Shown: positions 22,781 through 34,254 of the stretch, in pieces
Numbering within the stretch: position 1 is the stretch's first letter
Layout of the letters: each line of letters begins with the position of its first letter
From: Ancistrus triradiatus
Taxonomy: Eukaryota > Chordata > Actinopteri > Siluriformes > Loricariidae
Reading direction: 5' to 3'
DNA length: 64,000 nucleotides
Assembly (NCBI GenBank): GCA_025084515.1
Contig: JAJAGP010000098.1
Coordinates: 207,432-271,431 of the forward strand
Program-made: the position numbers and the translations under genes
Notes under the pieces: generated by a model
Database searches by the model: none
Told to the model about the DNA's origin: nothing
The model's input: the letters and a program-made list of their open reading frames with translations, nothing else

Positions 22781-23402
22781 AGGACTGTGCAAAAGTCTTA
22801 GGCCACCATTCGATTTGCTGTTTTATGGAGCTTTTCCATTTACATTTCCATTTACAGCATTTAGCAGACGCCCTTATCCAGAGCGACTTACAATTGATAC
22901 AATCTTACAATCCAAGCAATTGTGGGTTAAGGGTCTTGCTCAAGGACCCAACAGTGGCAGCTTGGCAGAGGTTCCAGGTACCAGGAACCAAATTTGCCAA
23001 ATGGAAAAGCAAAGAAGCCATACCGAGTCGTATCGAGTATGGATTAAGTGGAAAGGCGACATAAGCGGCTGGATAATGACCATATATAACATGCTGTCCA
23101 TGATGGAGCCAAAAATTCATTCCAGTGTTGAGTTTGCATATCTTAGACCATTCCTGAGTCCTGATCAAGCTTCTCTGGACTGTAGAATGGTCAACTTGGC
23201 ATCTCGACGAAAGTGCCAGATGCTGCGATTGCTCAAGTGTACGGCGTAAAGCTATTTTTTCTGATTTTTTTTCAGTTTTTAATACAAAAGTCCTGTATTT
23301 TCTGGTTGTATTCTAATGAAGAAACCAAGAAATACTTATACTATATATGGTCACAAGGGTATATCTAATCCAGTGGTGTCCTAAAACATTCGCACATTAC
23401 TC
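22781..23402. mobile_element. Foldback element with a SINE inserted
   Basis: Left end GGACTGTGCAAAAGTCTTAGGCCACCATTCG; the inverted right end (GTGTCCTAAAACATTCGCACA) is degraded. The inner stretch 23150-23230 (GATGCTGCGATTGCTCAAGTG) matches 39060-39090 of another copy. A reverse-strand SINE occupies about 22845-22980, so the foldback element is older than that SINE. Confidence 0.75.
22845..22980 (-). mobile_element. tRNA-derived SINE, 3' part
   Basis: On the reverse strand: body CTGCCACTGTTGGGTCCTTGAGC and tail GTAAGTCGCTCTGGATAAGG. The tRNA head is absent. Confidence 0.75.
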
Positions 23403-23559
23403 TATATAGGGTCAAATCCAGTATTAAAAAGGATTCTAACCAACAGCTTGACTGTTCCTCCACTTTGGTCAGGGTTGAGGTTGATTCTGGGCTGTCCGTA
23501 TGTTGTAAACACTGTTTGCAGTACGTCCTGGATATTTCTCCAGCCAATCAAAGAGCATC

Positions 23560-23740
23560 AAACACTCACTCATTCTCTCCTTTTTGTTTTTTTGGAAGGT
23601 GGGAGGAAGCTGGAGAATCCACAAGGAAACCAGACAGCCATAACAAGCCGAACTTCACACCGATCATAACCTGCGTTTAGGATCAAACCTGGAACCTGCG
23701 CGCCTGAAGGTCTGTAAGCTTCACGCCAGTCAGAGTGGTT
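23560..23740. mobile_element. Dispersed SINE-like repeat, fragment
   Basis: GGTGGGAGGAAGCTGGAGAATCC followed by ATAACCTGCGTTTAGGATCAAACCTGG, as in the 40455 family. Confidence 0.5.
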
Positions 23741-24299
23741 GCATCACAGTGGTCCGTCTTCAGTAAACCTTCAGATCGTCTTATTTCAGATATAAAAGAG
23801 GACAAAAAAGCTACTTAACACTCCAAGCTTCCTTTTAACTCTCTCTCAATCTCTTTCTCGCTTCCTTCTCTCTTTTCCCAGTCTTTAAAGGCCGTGGCTC
23901 TGCTCTGTGGACAGTCACATCTCGTTGACCTTTTTTCTGTGTGCTTGTACCCTCTGGATGAAAGCGCACAGACGATGTGCTTTATGCTTTACGTGCTGAA
24001 AATGTCATCGCTTTGGCCACGATGGTCTGGTTGTGCTGGAGGATAGACGTCAGCTCAAAGCTTTGGTCTGTAAAAGTCCTGGAAAAATTCAAGGGAAAGG
24101 TGCATGTGCAGTAGGATTCACTGTCTGGTGAGGACCAGAGGAAGATGAGCTTCTTCTTGGTTCCTCAAGCTTTCTTCATCATGTTTGATCATGCCGTTTG
24201 TCACATTTGGCTTGTTAATGCAGCAACGAGATCTAAATCTCTTAAAAGCAAATCATCAGAGGGATGAACTCGATTCACATGACATGGACTCAAGTTCAA
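23741..24299. other. No feature recognised
   Basis: Unique-looking DNA; no gene. Confidence 0.5.
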
Positions 24300-24455
24300 C
24301 TGCAGGAATGATTTCGATACTCACTGTTCATTTTATCAGTTGCACTTACCATATAGAAGCACTTAGTAGTTCTACAATTACAGACTGTTTCCATCTGTTT
24401 CTCTACATGCTTTGTTCGTCCGCTTTACTCTGTTCTCTAATGGTCAGGTACAAAG
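24300..24455. repeat. Ostariophysan-type dispersed repeat, fragment
   Basis: CATATAGAAGCACTTAGTAG, TTCTACAATTACAGACTGTTTCCATC and CTCTAATGGTCAGG are diagnostic for this repeat. Confidence 0.6.
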
Positions 24456-24985
24456 CTGAACGGAGGCATACCCCGAAAACAGTATCCGGGAAGAAATTAA
24501 TCCCCTATATTTTTGTCTGTTGAACTTTGGATGAACTGATGCATTCGTTGCAGACTCCGGGATCTTCTCGGCGCATTCCTTTAATAAGCGTGATCAAACA
24601 TCGGGACTCGGTTCATGTGTTTCAGGTTCTGACTCAGAGCTCAGGCTCGGGTTTGTTTCTTCAGCACAGAGATGACAGAGCTGCCTGTCGAGCGCTCGAC
24701 ATTTTGCAAACGTTTCCCTCGCCGTCCCGCATCCTTCGTGAGTCATCCAGTCAAATACGGGTTAGCGTTTGCTGTGACTCATTTTGCTTTCCAGATCTGG
24801 AGCTGTCGGTCGGGATTTAAAGCCTCCGTGGACCAAATGTGAAACAAAAACACTCCAGAGTCGTAGCAGATACAGGCGGCTATATGTGTTGTTTTTTGTT
24901 TTGAAGGTTTTTGCAGTCAAAGTCTGGGCACCACAAAATAAAATGAATGCATGGAAAATGATGCGTGCAAAATTTCGACACCTGT
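24456..24985. other. No gene recognised
   Basis: Mixed-composition unique DNA. Overlapping small frames exist without a recognisable product. Confidence 0.4.
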
Positions 24986-25171
24986 AGAAACTCTCATTGC
25001 ACCTACAGAAGTGTTTTTGATGTCCCATTCGAAATCCATAGGCATTAATATAGAGTCGATCCCCCTTTACAGCTTTAATATCTCCCACTCTTCTGGGAAG
25101 GCTTTTTACTAGATATTGGACTGTGACTAGGGGAGCTGTTGCCCCTCCATCCAGAAGAGCATTTGTGAACA
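24986..25171 (-). mobile_element. Tc1-like transposase C-terminal relic
   Basis: Reverse-strand translation gives SLPRRVGDIKAVKGD after FTNALLDGG, the C-terminal helix region of the Tc1-like family whose other part lies at 25600-25995. Separated from it by a foldback insertion. Confidence 0.7.
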
Positions 25172-25590
25172 TAATGCGATCATAGTCAGATTTATGCAGT
25201 TATCCGATTATTGAAGTGGTCATGTACTGTATACTGCGTACTCTGATCTAGAAATCAACTTAAGAAATCCAATAAAGAGAGCTGGATTTAATATCAGTAT
25301 CAGTGGTTGCCAGGTCCACTTTTTCTTAGAGATTTCGCTTCTTTTAGGCTTCTTTCAGGCTAGACCCGGTGGGAGATTGTCTCGTGGGATCTGGCAACCC
25401 TGGAACACTTTGTGGAGACTCTGAAATGCAGTATATGCTCAAGAAAAGGAAGAATTTGATTATTTAATATTAAAGTTTGAAGTTTAAGTCACATATTTCT
25501 GTGAGATTATTGGCTGGTTGCATAGAAATCCGATTACTACTGCCTGAGTCGTGTCAACCCGGAGGTTTCCCTTTTTCTGATGTAAACCAC
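25172..25590. mobile_element. Foldback element ('AATAATCCGATCATAG' family)
   Basis: Shares with 45342-45915 the GCGATCATAGTCAGATTTATGCAG arm, the GGATCTGGCAACCCTGGAAC core, TAAAGTTTGAAGTTTAAGTC, ATTGGCTGGTTGCA and GGAGGTTTCCC. It sits between the two parts of a Tc1-like relic. Confidence 0.7.
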
Positions 25591-25599
25591 AAAGTTGCA

Positions 25600-25995
25600 A
25601 GCGTACAATTGACTGATTCATCACTCCACACACAGCTCCAGAGTCCAGTGGTGGTGTGCTTTACACCATTTCATGGTGTTTGATGATGTAAGACTTGCAT
25701 GCAGCTGTTCAGCTATGAAGCTCCTGGTGCCCATCTGAGTCACTGTGGTTCCTTCGATAATACCATTCAATAATAATAAATAAATAATAATAATTCAATA
25801 ATACAAAACAAAAGAGTTTTGACGGATCCTATCACAGCACCACGCTCGACGTCCGTCATCTCTTTAGAGCGACCCATTCTTTGCATGACTAGGGACTTGC
25901 AAAAAGTTTATACCTGTGGCAACAGCACTGAATGAGTCACCTGAATTCTGTGATTAAAAGGTGTGTCCTAATACTTTTGTCCATATATCATATAT
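25600..25995 (-). mobile_element. Tc1-like transposase N-terminal relic
   Basis: The reverse strand begins at the ACAAAAGTATTAGGACAC end (25966-25983) and gives MGRSKEMTDVERGAVIG-like sequence from about 25880 down, typical of one fish Tc1-like subfamily. An (AAT)-rich run (25770-25800) disrupts it. Confidence 0.65.
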
Positions 25996-26358
25996 GCAAT
26001 CAGTCTCCCTGACTTGAGGGCAAAGTACAGATGCCAAACATTTGGTAGATTTGCTATAAATAGATTAAAGATGGAGATGGTGTACATTTTATTTCTATTT
26101 GTTCTCTCTCAGCGCGATGAAGCTTGGTGAGACGTTTGTGAACAGCTCTGTTAATATAAAGGTTAAGACCATATGGCTTGGCATCAGATGGTATAGACGG
26201 TGCAGATCTAGCGTGCAGGGATTACCGAGGTGACCCGGGGTTACAGGGGTGAATGAAACAAACACATCAGTTGTGTGTCCCTAGGAGATAATGAAGTGAG
26301 TGAAAACTAGCCAAGGTCCTTGTAAGGGCACTTAAGTGTGAATCACTAATCAGGAAGG

Positions 26359-26360
<2 letters not shown>
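25996..26360. other. No feature recognised
   Basis: Unique-looking DNA. Confidence 0.5.

Positions 26361-26394
<34 letters not shown>
26361..26394. repeat. (TC)n microsatellite
   Basis: Pure TC run. Confidence 0.95.
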
Positions 26395-26396
<2 letters not shown>

Positions 26397-26572
26397 TTTC
26401 ACTAATCCGTCTATGAGTGCCAGGATTGGAATCGGCGTCCGAAGGGGGATGGGACCGAGGGATGGAGAGAGCAAGAGAGGGGTAGAAAAAAGGGGATATG
26501 GGGACACCCTGCTGATTTTGGCTTCGGAGCCTCCATTCATCCGGAGGTCCTTCTCGGACTATTCCCACAGTT

Positions 26573-26574
26573 CA

Positions 26575-26607
<33 letters not shown>

Positions 26608-26619
26608 TCTCTCTCTCTC
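26573..26619. repeat. (CA)n(CT)n microsatellite
   Basis: CA run (one TA interruption) passing into CT; a smaller CA run lies at 26731-26748. Confidence 0.95.
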
Positions 26620-26749
26620 AAGATAAATTAGATTAGACTCCTCTTCATTCTCTTGAGTGAGAACGCTAGCCTTTCTCTGCCACTCACCCCTTCACTCTTC
26701 TCTTCTTCAGAGCAATGTACACTCCAGTCAACACACACACACACACAAA

Positions 26750-27150
26750 CTCAAACACCTACCCCTTTACACAATGTGTAAACCTTTGTGGTCACACACA
26801 CACTTGTTTGTGTGAATCTCACAATTGATCTACATAAGTAACAAGGTACAAATCCTGAGGGGGTCATCATGAGAGCTCGGACAGCTTTGCCGTGTCAACC
26901 AGTCGCTTCCTTTTCAAAACTCAAGCTTCACGTCTGAGTGGGACAGAAAGTCAGGAACATCAGCACTGTATCTGTCTGTCTCGCAATTCAAGGCCCACAA
27001 TTCCAAACCTAATCTTAGGATTTGGCAAAGAATTAAAAGTACATTCATTTCTCATTGCCGATCAGACGATGTTTGGTCTATAGGATGGACTTTGCTGACA
27101 TGAGACGAAGTCAGACGTGTGTATACTGTATGTTCTGGATTTTAACACCT
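26750..27150. other. No feature recognised
   Basis: Unique-looking DNA. Confidence 0.5.
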
Positions 27151-27250
27151 GTCCTTATCCAGACACGATCTTACAAAGTCCATTCCAAACTTTGGTGAGT
27201 TAAGGACCTTGTGCACAAGTTCTACAGCGGCAGTTCTGGTTCTTAAACTC
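27150..27250 (-). mobile_element. tRNA-derived SINE, degraded 3' part
   Basis: CCTTATCCAGACACGATCTTAC and GAGTTAAGGACCTTGTGCA are degraded forms of the SINE tail and body in reverse. Confidence 0.55.
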
Positions 27251-27499
27251 TAGACTTTCTGGTCAATATTGCCATACTAGTGTGCCCTTGTCTGCCTGCA
27301 TCACCGATGTTGCATGTGCACATGCAGACGACTCCTGATTTGTGTGATTTTGGCCTGTGGTTTTGAGTTTTGCCAGTGGTTGGAGTGTGAAGCTCTTGCC
27401 AGCGAAACCCGGGACAGTTTGACACACGTCTAAACATCGTTGTGAATCGTTGCACGTGGTAGAGGCTTGAGGAGTTACGATTTGTGTCAACATTCCCAG

Positions 27500-27690
27500 T
27501 ATTACACCAGTTACTCATTCATTCATTCACTTTCTTATCTGCTTAATCCTGGGTTGCGTTGGAACCGGTGCCTAGCCGGCAGCACAGTGTGCAAGGCAGG
27601 AACAACCCTAGACAGGGCGCCAATCCATCGTAGGGCACACAGACTCACACACTAGGGGCACTTTAGAAACACAAATTAACCTAGACTAGT
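27500..27690. mobile_element. Dispersed SINE-like repeat (40455 family)
   Basis: ATTCATTCACTTTCTTATCTGC, GGCAGGAACAACCCTAGACAGG and GCGCCAATCCATCGTAGGGCAC match the inverted copy at 60785-61000. Confidence 0.7.
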
Positions 27691-27699
27691 TTGGAGAAG

Positions 27700-28055
27700 G
27701 TCTTTTTCTGCTTCGGTGCACAAAGCAAGGTCCATAAAGGTGGGGTCAGTTTTGAAAGACTTTGGTGTGGAAGAACTGGACTGTCCTGTACAGATCCCTG
27801 ACCTGAACCCCATCAAACACCTTTGAGATGAACTAGATCGGAGATTGTGAGCCAGAACCTCTCATCCAACGTCACTGTCTGGGAAGAGTGGGCAAGAATT
27901 CCCACAGTCACAGTCCAAAATCTTGTAGAAAGCCTTCCCAGATGAGCAGAAGCTGACAGAGCTGGAAAGGGGGACCAACTTCAAATGAATGCCTGTGGAT
28001 TTAGAATGGGACGTCAGAAAAGCTCCTGTAACTGCAATGTGTGGGTGTCCCAAGA
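27700..28055 (+). mobile_element. Tc1-like transposase C-terminal relic
   Basis: Plus-strand translation gives LDCPVQIPDLNPIKHL, a stop where tryptophan is usual, then DELDRRL and RTSHPTS, matching the SPDLNPIEHLWDEL block. The catalytic glutamate is replaced by lysine. The piece ends in GGTGTCCCAAGATTTTTG, the degraded terminal sequence. Confidence 0.8.
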
Positions 28056-28970
28056 TTTTTGTTTGATTAGAATCCTGATCTGAAAATGGGACGTACCAGA
28101 TGTAAGCATAACCTTAGTGGAGGTAGCCGTGCATCTCTTAAGTGTTGTAGCGTTACCTGTCTGTGCGTCATGATCTCCAAATGCAGCAAATCATGCGCTA
28201 ATCGCAGCAGCAGACTCACCCAAACACTTTGCTAAGCTCCAGCTGTGATAAGTACAGACCAGTCAGCAACTGAAATAATAGAGATCACAAATTACAAGGA
28301 GCATCTGCATACTTTTGGTTATTTAGCTAACTTCTGTTGTGGATGCTCCGCATGACTAAACGTAAACAAAACGTTTTTCCTTAGCAAAGAAATATGCGTC
28401 CGTACTAAGCCTTGCTGTGTCATGCTGTTATTGGGTGCGTCACACCACCCAGGTGTCGATTATGTTCCTGTAACAGAACACGCTTCATCCTTACCTGATG
28501 CCCGCCTCTGGTCGCTGTATCGTTTTGGCCAGCGCTGATTAATGCCAGGTTGAAAGCTAGATGAGCCCCAGGGCCCTGGAAGCTTCATACGGGCTCGACG
28601 GCTAACACAACACATGAAGTCATCTGTTTACCGAGCGTGTGATGGAGAGGCTCAGCCTACACCCTCTGCTCCTCTCTTTTAACCCTCTTATTGTGGCCGA
28701 GCTGTTTACAGAAAAGAAATGTGGTTTTATGATGGTTCTAGTGCCTATTGTGGTACAAGAGACGGTCTGGAAGCGCTGTGCACTGTGCAGAGACAGTAAA
28801 ATATCTTTATTGCAACATTTGCCTATGAATTAAATTATACTCATTGACAAAAAAAAAAACTCACTAAGAATGTAACTTTATATGTATGAATGTAATGACG
28901 ATACAGTATATGTAAGTGATTAGAATATTATAAAGTGATTAGAAGTTTATTAGGGAAAGCTCTACAATTG
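28056..28970. other. Unique DNA; possible conserved patch near 28500-28610
   Basis: No repeat family recognised except an A run at 28849-28858. 28500-28610 (GCTGATTAATGCCAGGTTG and neighbours) looks enhancer-like, without further evidence. Confidence 0.3.
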
Positions 28971-28976
28971 TAAGGA

Positions 28977-29157
28977 GGCTCTAGTTACCCTGTTAGGCCG
29001 CATCTAGCCTGGATACAAAATGAGATATGGTTGGGTATGGACGTATACAGGTTCCGTATGGTATCCTGTGGCACATTTGCCCACAGATCCTCCACACTCA
29101 AAGCTCGTGTCCTATAAATGGGGATAAATATGGCAACCGGGCAGGCCAAGGAAGTGT
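28977..29157 (-). mobile_element. Tc1-like transposase 3' fragment, copy C
   Basis: The reverse strand shows LPWPARLPYLSP, then the frame-broken VEDLWANVPQDTIRNLYTSI, then IQARCGLTG. Same family as copies A (1410) and B (62724). Confidence 0.8.
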
Positions 29158-29880
29158 TAAAATAAAAAGGTGAGGTGGGAATAGAGAAGAAAAGACCAGA
29201 ACAATATAGATGAGTTAAGAGTTGAGTAAAATAATAACAAAAAGAAGAGTAAAAAAGAGGTAAAAGAATAGAAGAGTAATGAAAAAGAGATAAGAAATGG
29301 AAAAGAACAATTGAGAAAAATGACAAAGAATAAAGACAAAGGTAAAATAACAAGGAATTAGAGAAGCCTCAAGAGAATCGAAGAAGTAAGCACAGAGATG
29401 ACAGCAAAGAAAAAAACAGCAGAAAGGATATGAGAGTAGAAAAATGTAGATAAGAGAAAACTGAAAAGAAAGACAAGTGCAAAAAGCATAAAAAGACAAG
29501 AGAAAAAAAAATACATTTTAAAAGACTCCAGTAAGAAAGGGGATTATTAAAAAGCAAAATAATAAAGATGAGAAGAGAGTCAAACAAAATAGGAAAAAGA
29601 AGCATAAAAGAAGTACAAAAAACAATACTGATGAGAAAATAAATAATAGTAGTAGTGATAGTAAAGAAAGTAAAAAGTAGAATAGAACAAGGGAGGAGAA
29701 AACAAAATAGAAAATAGATGAATAAAAAAAAAGAAAAGAAATTGAGAAGCACATATACAAAGGAATAAAACAGGAAATAACCAGAAAGATAAAAGTAAAC
29801 AAAAAGAGTGTGGAAGATACTCACAATAAGGAATAAACAAGAGAAGAGAGAAGAAAGAAAAGAAGAGAATAAAGTGAGGA
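29158..29880. repeat. 720-bp strand-asymmetric purine-rich tract
   Basis: The plus strand is almost all A and G in irregular AAAAGAGAA-type words, with occasional T and few C. It is not a simple tandem repeat. Long minus-strand open frames (Phe/Leu/Ser-rich, up to 151 codons) are composition artefacts. Confidence 0.85.
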
Positions 29881-29884
29881 GGCC

Positions 29885-30190
29885 CTTGGTTAAGCAGATT
29901 AAGCCGTGGCTCCTCCCACACGTTTAATCAACATGGCCTTTCAGCCCAAGAGCACAATACCAAACATGCCCGAAATCCACCATTACTACCAGCCCCATTA
30001 TACACACACACACACACACTCTTCAGGTATCTAACACTGCCTTTACTGTTTTCATTTGTAATGGATTTTACTGTTTAAATTTTTATGAAATATCACACAG
30101 CATTCTGAATTACAGCTGCTCCATAAAATATAGATTAAACTTTATTACAAACAAAATACAAACAACACAAAACTGAACGCGGTTCAATTG
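29885..30190. other. Unique DNA with a short CA run
   Basis: A (CA)n run lies at about 30002-30020; otherwise nothing is recognised. Confidence 0.5.
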
Positions 30191-30194
30191 TTAT

Positions 30195-31960
30195 TCTGGA
30201 TTTGTTCTAGTTTAGCGCGTCACTGTTTGAGCCAATGAATCATTTTGGGCCACAATATTCGACCGCTGCACCATCAGAGTCCCCCAAGTTGGGCAGGGTT
30301 TGAATCAGTTGGTCATGATTCAGATTCACTTATCTCTCGTTTAGATTGTCTATGTTTGAATGAATTGTTTGGCCATGTTTGTGCTTTGTTCGCCCATCTC
30401 TTTCTGTGAGCCAGTGTATGATTTAGTGAATCATTTGGTTATAAGTAAAAACAATTCCTTTCTCATACAGCTGGTGAGAGTTTGAATCAGTGAATCATTT
30501 AGCCATGACTGGAATTCGCTCCACTCATATTCAGCAGGTCAGGGATTGAAACAGTGAGTCATTTCATCATGACTCAGAATCGCTCCTCTCTCTTTCTGTT
30601 GTTATATGTTTGAATCATTGAATCATTTGGTCATGACTCAGATACACTGTTCTCTTGTTCATTCGATTAGTGTTTGAATCACTGAATCATTTGTTCGAGA
30701 CTCAGATACACTGTTCTCTTGTTCATTTGATCAATGTTTGAATCATTGACTGGAAGGTCGTGACTCAGATTTACTGTTCTCTCTCATTCAGCAATTCAGT
30801 GTTAGAATCAGTGAATCACATGAGTCATGTCTCACATTGTCTCCTCACTCGATCAGTGAGTCAGTGCTGAATCAGTGAATCATTTAGTCATGTCTCATAT
30901 ACTCTGCTCCCCTGTTCATTGGATCAGTGTTTGAATCAGTGAATCATTTAGTTATGACACAGATACACCGCTCTCTTGTTTAGTGGATCAGTGTTTGAAT
31001 CAGTGAATCATTTAGTTATGACTCACATACACTGCTGTCTTATTCATTTGATCATTGTTTGAATCAATGAATCATTTAGTCATGACTCATATACGCTGGT
31101 CTCTTTATTATTGGATCAGTGTGTGAATCGGTGAATCATTTAGTCATGACACAGATACGCTGCTTTTTTGATCACTGGATCAGTGTTTAAATCAGTGAAT
31201 CATTTAGTCATGACTCAGATACGCTTCTCTCTTGTACATAGGATCAGTGTTTGAATGACTAAATCATTTAGCCATGCTCTCTTGTTCAGGTCAGAGTTTG
31301 AATCACCGAATCATTTGGGTTGTGTCTCACATTCACTCTTCTCTTGATCAGTATTGGTGATGAATCAATGAATCGTTTATATACATTGCTCCCCTGTTCA
31401 TTGGATCCGTGTTTGAATGAGTGAATCATTTAGTTATCACTCAAATACGCTGCTTTTTTGATCGTTGGATCAATGTTTATATCAGTGAATCATTTAATTG
31501 GATCAGCATTTGAATCACTGAGTCATTTAGTTATGACTCACACACACTGCTCTCTTGTTCATTTGATCATTGTTTGAATCAGTGAATCATTTAGTCATGA
31601 CTCATATACTCTGGTCTCTTTATTATTGGATCAGTGTGTGAATCGGTGAATCATTTAGTCATGACTCAGATACGCTGCTCTCTTGTACATTGGATCAGTG
31701 TTTGAATGACTGAATCATTTAGCCATGGTCTCTTGTTCAGGTCAGTGTTTGAATCACCGAATCATTTGGGTCATGTCTCACTTTTCATTCACTCGTCTCT
31801 CGATCAGTATCAGGGATGAGTCAGTGAATCGTTTATATAAACTGCTCCCTTGATCATTAAACCAATGTGTGAATCAGTGAATCTTTTAGCCATGACTCAG
31901 ATACGCTGCTCTGTTGTTCACTGGATCAGTGTTTGAATCCGTGAATCATTTAATTTTCTT
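30195..31960. repeat. 64-bp tandem repeat array (minisatellite), TGACTCA-rich
   Basis: Roughly 27 diverged copies of a unit built from GGATCAGTGTTTGAATCAG, TGAATCATTTAGTCATGACTCAG and ATACGCTGCTCTCTTGTTCATT. Successive starts at 30921, 30985 and 31049 give exactly 64 bp. About eleven units keep a perfect TGACTCA (AP-1-type palindrome). Units vary most near the edges. No open reading frame spans it. Confidence 0.95.
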
Positions 31961-31964
31961 GCTA

Positions 31965-33020
31965 CACGAAGAATCAAGACATGTATATTGATGGTTAGGA
32001 GAAACTGTATAAATGTTTACTGAGCTATCGGTGGATTCTTCGTCTAGGTGATCTCTAAACCCCTTAACGTCATCCATCTTATCACTTACTCGCAAAAAAA
32101 ATCCCAGAAAAATAACTCTAAGCTCCCTGAAAAACAGCTAATAAGATTTCCATTCATTTTAACTTATCAAAATTCCCACATGGACCCCGTGATGCTTCTT
32201 CTCCTCAGCCCTGTTTTCTTTCATCCATGGTTAAATATGTAAATACAATGTCTAAAGTCACTCTTCAAAGAGGAACAAAAGAAGAAAGGGGACTGGCAGA
32301 GACGGGGGGGAATGAGAGAGAATGAGAGAGTATGCTGGAGAGGTCGCTATAAAATGCCTTCCTTTCTCCATATCGTTAGCTGGAGGGGGGCCGACTCGGA
32401 GGAGCAGCAGGGGAGCGCGTGGCCCCCATAGAATCACACACCGCTCCCAAAAAAACATGAAATATCTTTTCAGCCTGATCCATCAAAGCACCCCCTCCCA
32501 CCCAATCCCTTTCTCTTTATTAGTTACAGAACTATCTCACACTTTCTGATCGGCACCCAGATGGAAAGCCAGCTAGCTGAGCTAGAGAGTCTGTTTGCTT
32601 ATGGTGTCTGTGTGAACGACTCCATACGCTAGCTAGCTAAAATTAAAGTCGTCATGCTTTGGAGGGTTTAAAAAGGTGAAACAGGTTTGTTTGTGTTTCT
32701 GTATGAAAGATGTTTTCTTGTTTTTACCCCACGGCACAGAGGAGAAAATATATTTGCACTTAGCTCAGAAGAGAAATAGGACAGAGCCAGTGAAGAGCAA
32801 TCTGACTAGCTAACAAACACGAGAAACAAATGATATACATCATCATAATATACCCAGACGCCACAATGGCCGTTTGATCATGCGTCGACGTCGACGCCAT
32901 ATTGGTCCAGGCAACGTCTCATAGCTCTCCAGAGATTGTACTGTAAAAAAGATGGCTGATTCTAATCTAATAAATAACAATTTAATATAATAAAACAATA
33001 ATAGCAATAGATTATTGATA
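31965..33020. other. Unique DNA; candidate element around 32245-32550
   Basis: 32245-32550 contains a G-run and conserved-looking AAAACATGAAATATCTTTTC. A 16-bp perfect palindrome lies at 32882-32897. No coding sequence is recognised. Confidence 0.3.
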
Positions 33021-33027
33021 GGACATA

Positions 33028-34252
33028 ATAAATGTACGACCCCAAATCAGAAACAGTGTTTCAGGTGTTATTTTGTTCCATTCTTCCTCCAAACACATCT
33101 TAAGATGTGCAACAGTACAGCATTGTTGTTTGTGCATTTTTCGTTTCAAACTTCTCCAGACATTCTCTATTGGGGGCAGGTCAGGACTGCAGGCAGGCCA
33201 GAACAGTACTTTGTAATGTGTGCAGCATGTGGTTTTGCCTTGTCTTGTTGAAAACTGCACGGAAAAAGGAAAATATGTTGTCTTGAAGGCAGCTCTAAAA
33301 TCTCAATGTACTTTTCTGCATTAATGCTGCATCACAGAAGTGGAAATGACCTTCACTAAGGGCCCTGACCAGACCTCTTACCATGACAGAGGCTGACTTT
33401 TGGACTTGTTCCTCATAACAGTCTCGATGGTCCTTTTTTTGACTTTGGCATCCATTTCTTCCAAAAAAAGATCTGTGATACTGATGGGTTTGAGCACAAT
33501 CCCCGTCTCCACTGTATGATGGTCCATCCCAGATGCCTCCGAGCCCAGAGAAGTCGACGCCCCTTCTGGACATGGTTATAACATAAGGCTTCTTTTTAGC
33601 ACAGTAACGTTTTAAGTGGCATTTGTGAATGTAACTCTGTATTGTAGAGCTTGATAAAGGTTTGATAAAGGAATCCTTGTCCATGTGGTTCTACCAGCTA
33701 TTGATGAATGATGGTTCTTGATGCAGTTCCGTCTGAGGGAGTGGAGATCACCCCTTTTCTGTTTAGGCTTGTGTCCTTAGCCTTTATGCACTGAAATTCC
33801 CCCAGATTCTTTGAATCTTTTAATGATATTATGCTCTGTAGAGAGAGAAATATGGAAATCCCTTCTAATCCTTCTTTGAGGTACATTGCTTTTAAAGATT
33901 TCAATCATTTTCTCACACATTTGTTGATAAACTGGAGATTCTCTGCCCATCTTTATTCCTCAAAGACATCCTTTCCTGGATGAAGCTTTTGTTTGAAATC
34001 ACATCATTATTTAGTTTTTTTTATCTCATTACTAGCCATAAATTGCCCCCATTCCAACTTTTTTCGGAATGTGTTGCAAGTCTGAAATGTAGGAATTGAT
34101 GTTTATTAACAAATGAAATGAAATGAGCAAAAAAACAAAAAAAACATGAAATACAAGTGCAATAACATAAAAGTAAAAATAAATGTCAGAAACCATGTGT
34201 GTGTTTTTTATATGCATTCTCCATGCTGTCCCAACTTTGGGGGTATACATGT
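33028..34252 (-). mobile_element. Tc1-like transposon relic, nearly full length, copy G
   Basis: The element runs between GACCCCAAATCAGAAACAG (left) and CTGTCCCAACTTTGGGGGTA (right). The reverse strand starts at about 33950 with MGRESPVYQQMCEKMI, then STIQSYIHKCHLKRYCAKKKP (33590-33660), KSASVMVRGL (about 33380) and, in another frame, WPACSPDLPPIENVWRSLKR (33130-33190). The third catalytic residue (E of PIEN) is kept. Frameshifts, stops and a deletion removing the FQQDNARPH block make it inactive. Confidence 0.85.
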
Positions 34253-34254
34253 AT

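Noticed and set aside
22815..23249. 144-codon plus-strand open frame
   Set aside because: It runs through a SINE and a foldback element, so it is not a host gene.
29215..29921. Minus-strand open frames up to 151 codons, rich in Phe, Leu and Ser
   Set aside because: They come from the purine-rich tract, which lacks stop codons on one strand by composition.
30195..31960. CRISPR-like regularly spaced repeats
   Set aside because: Units are contiguous and diverged, with no unique spacers, and the DNA is vertebrate.
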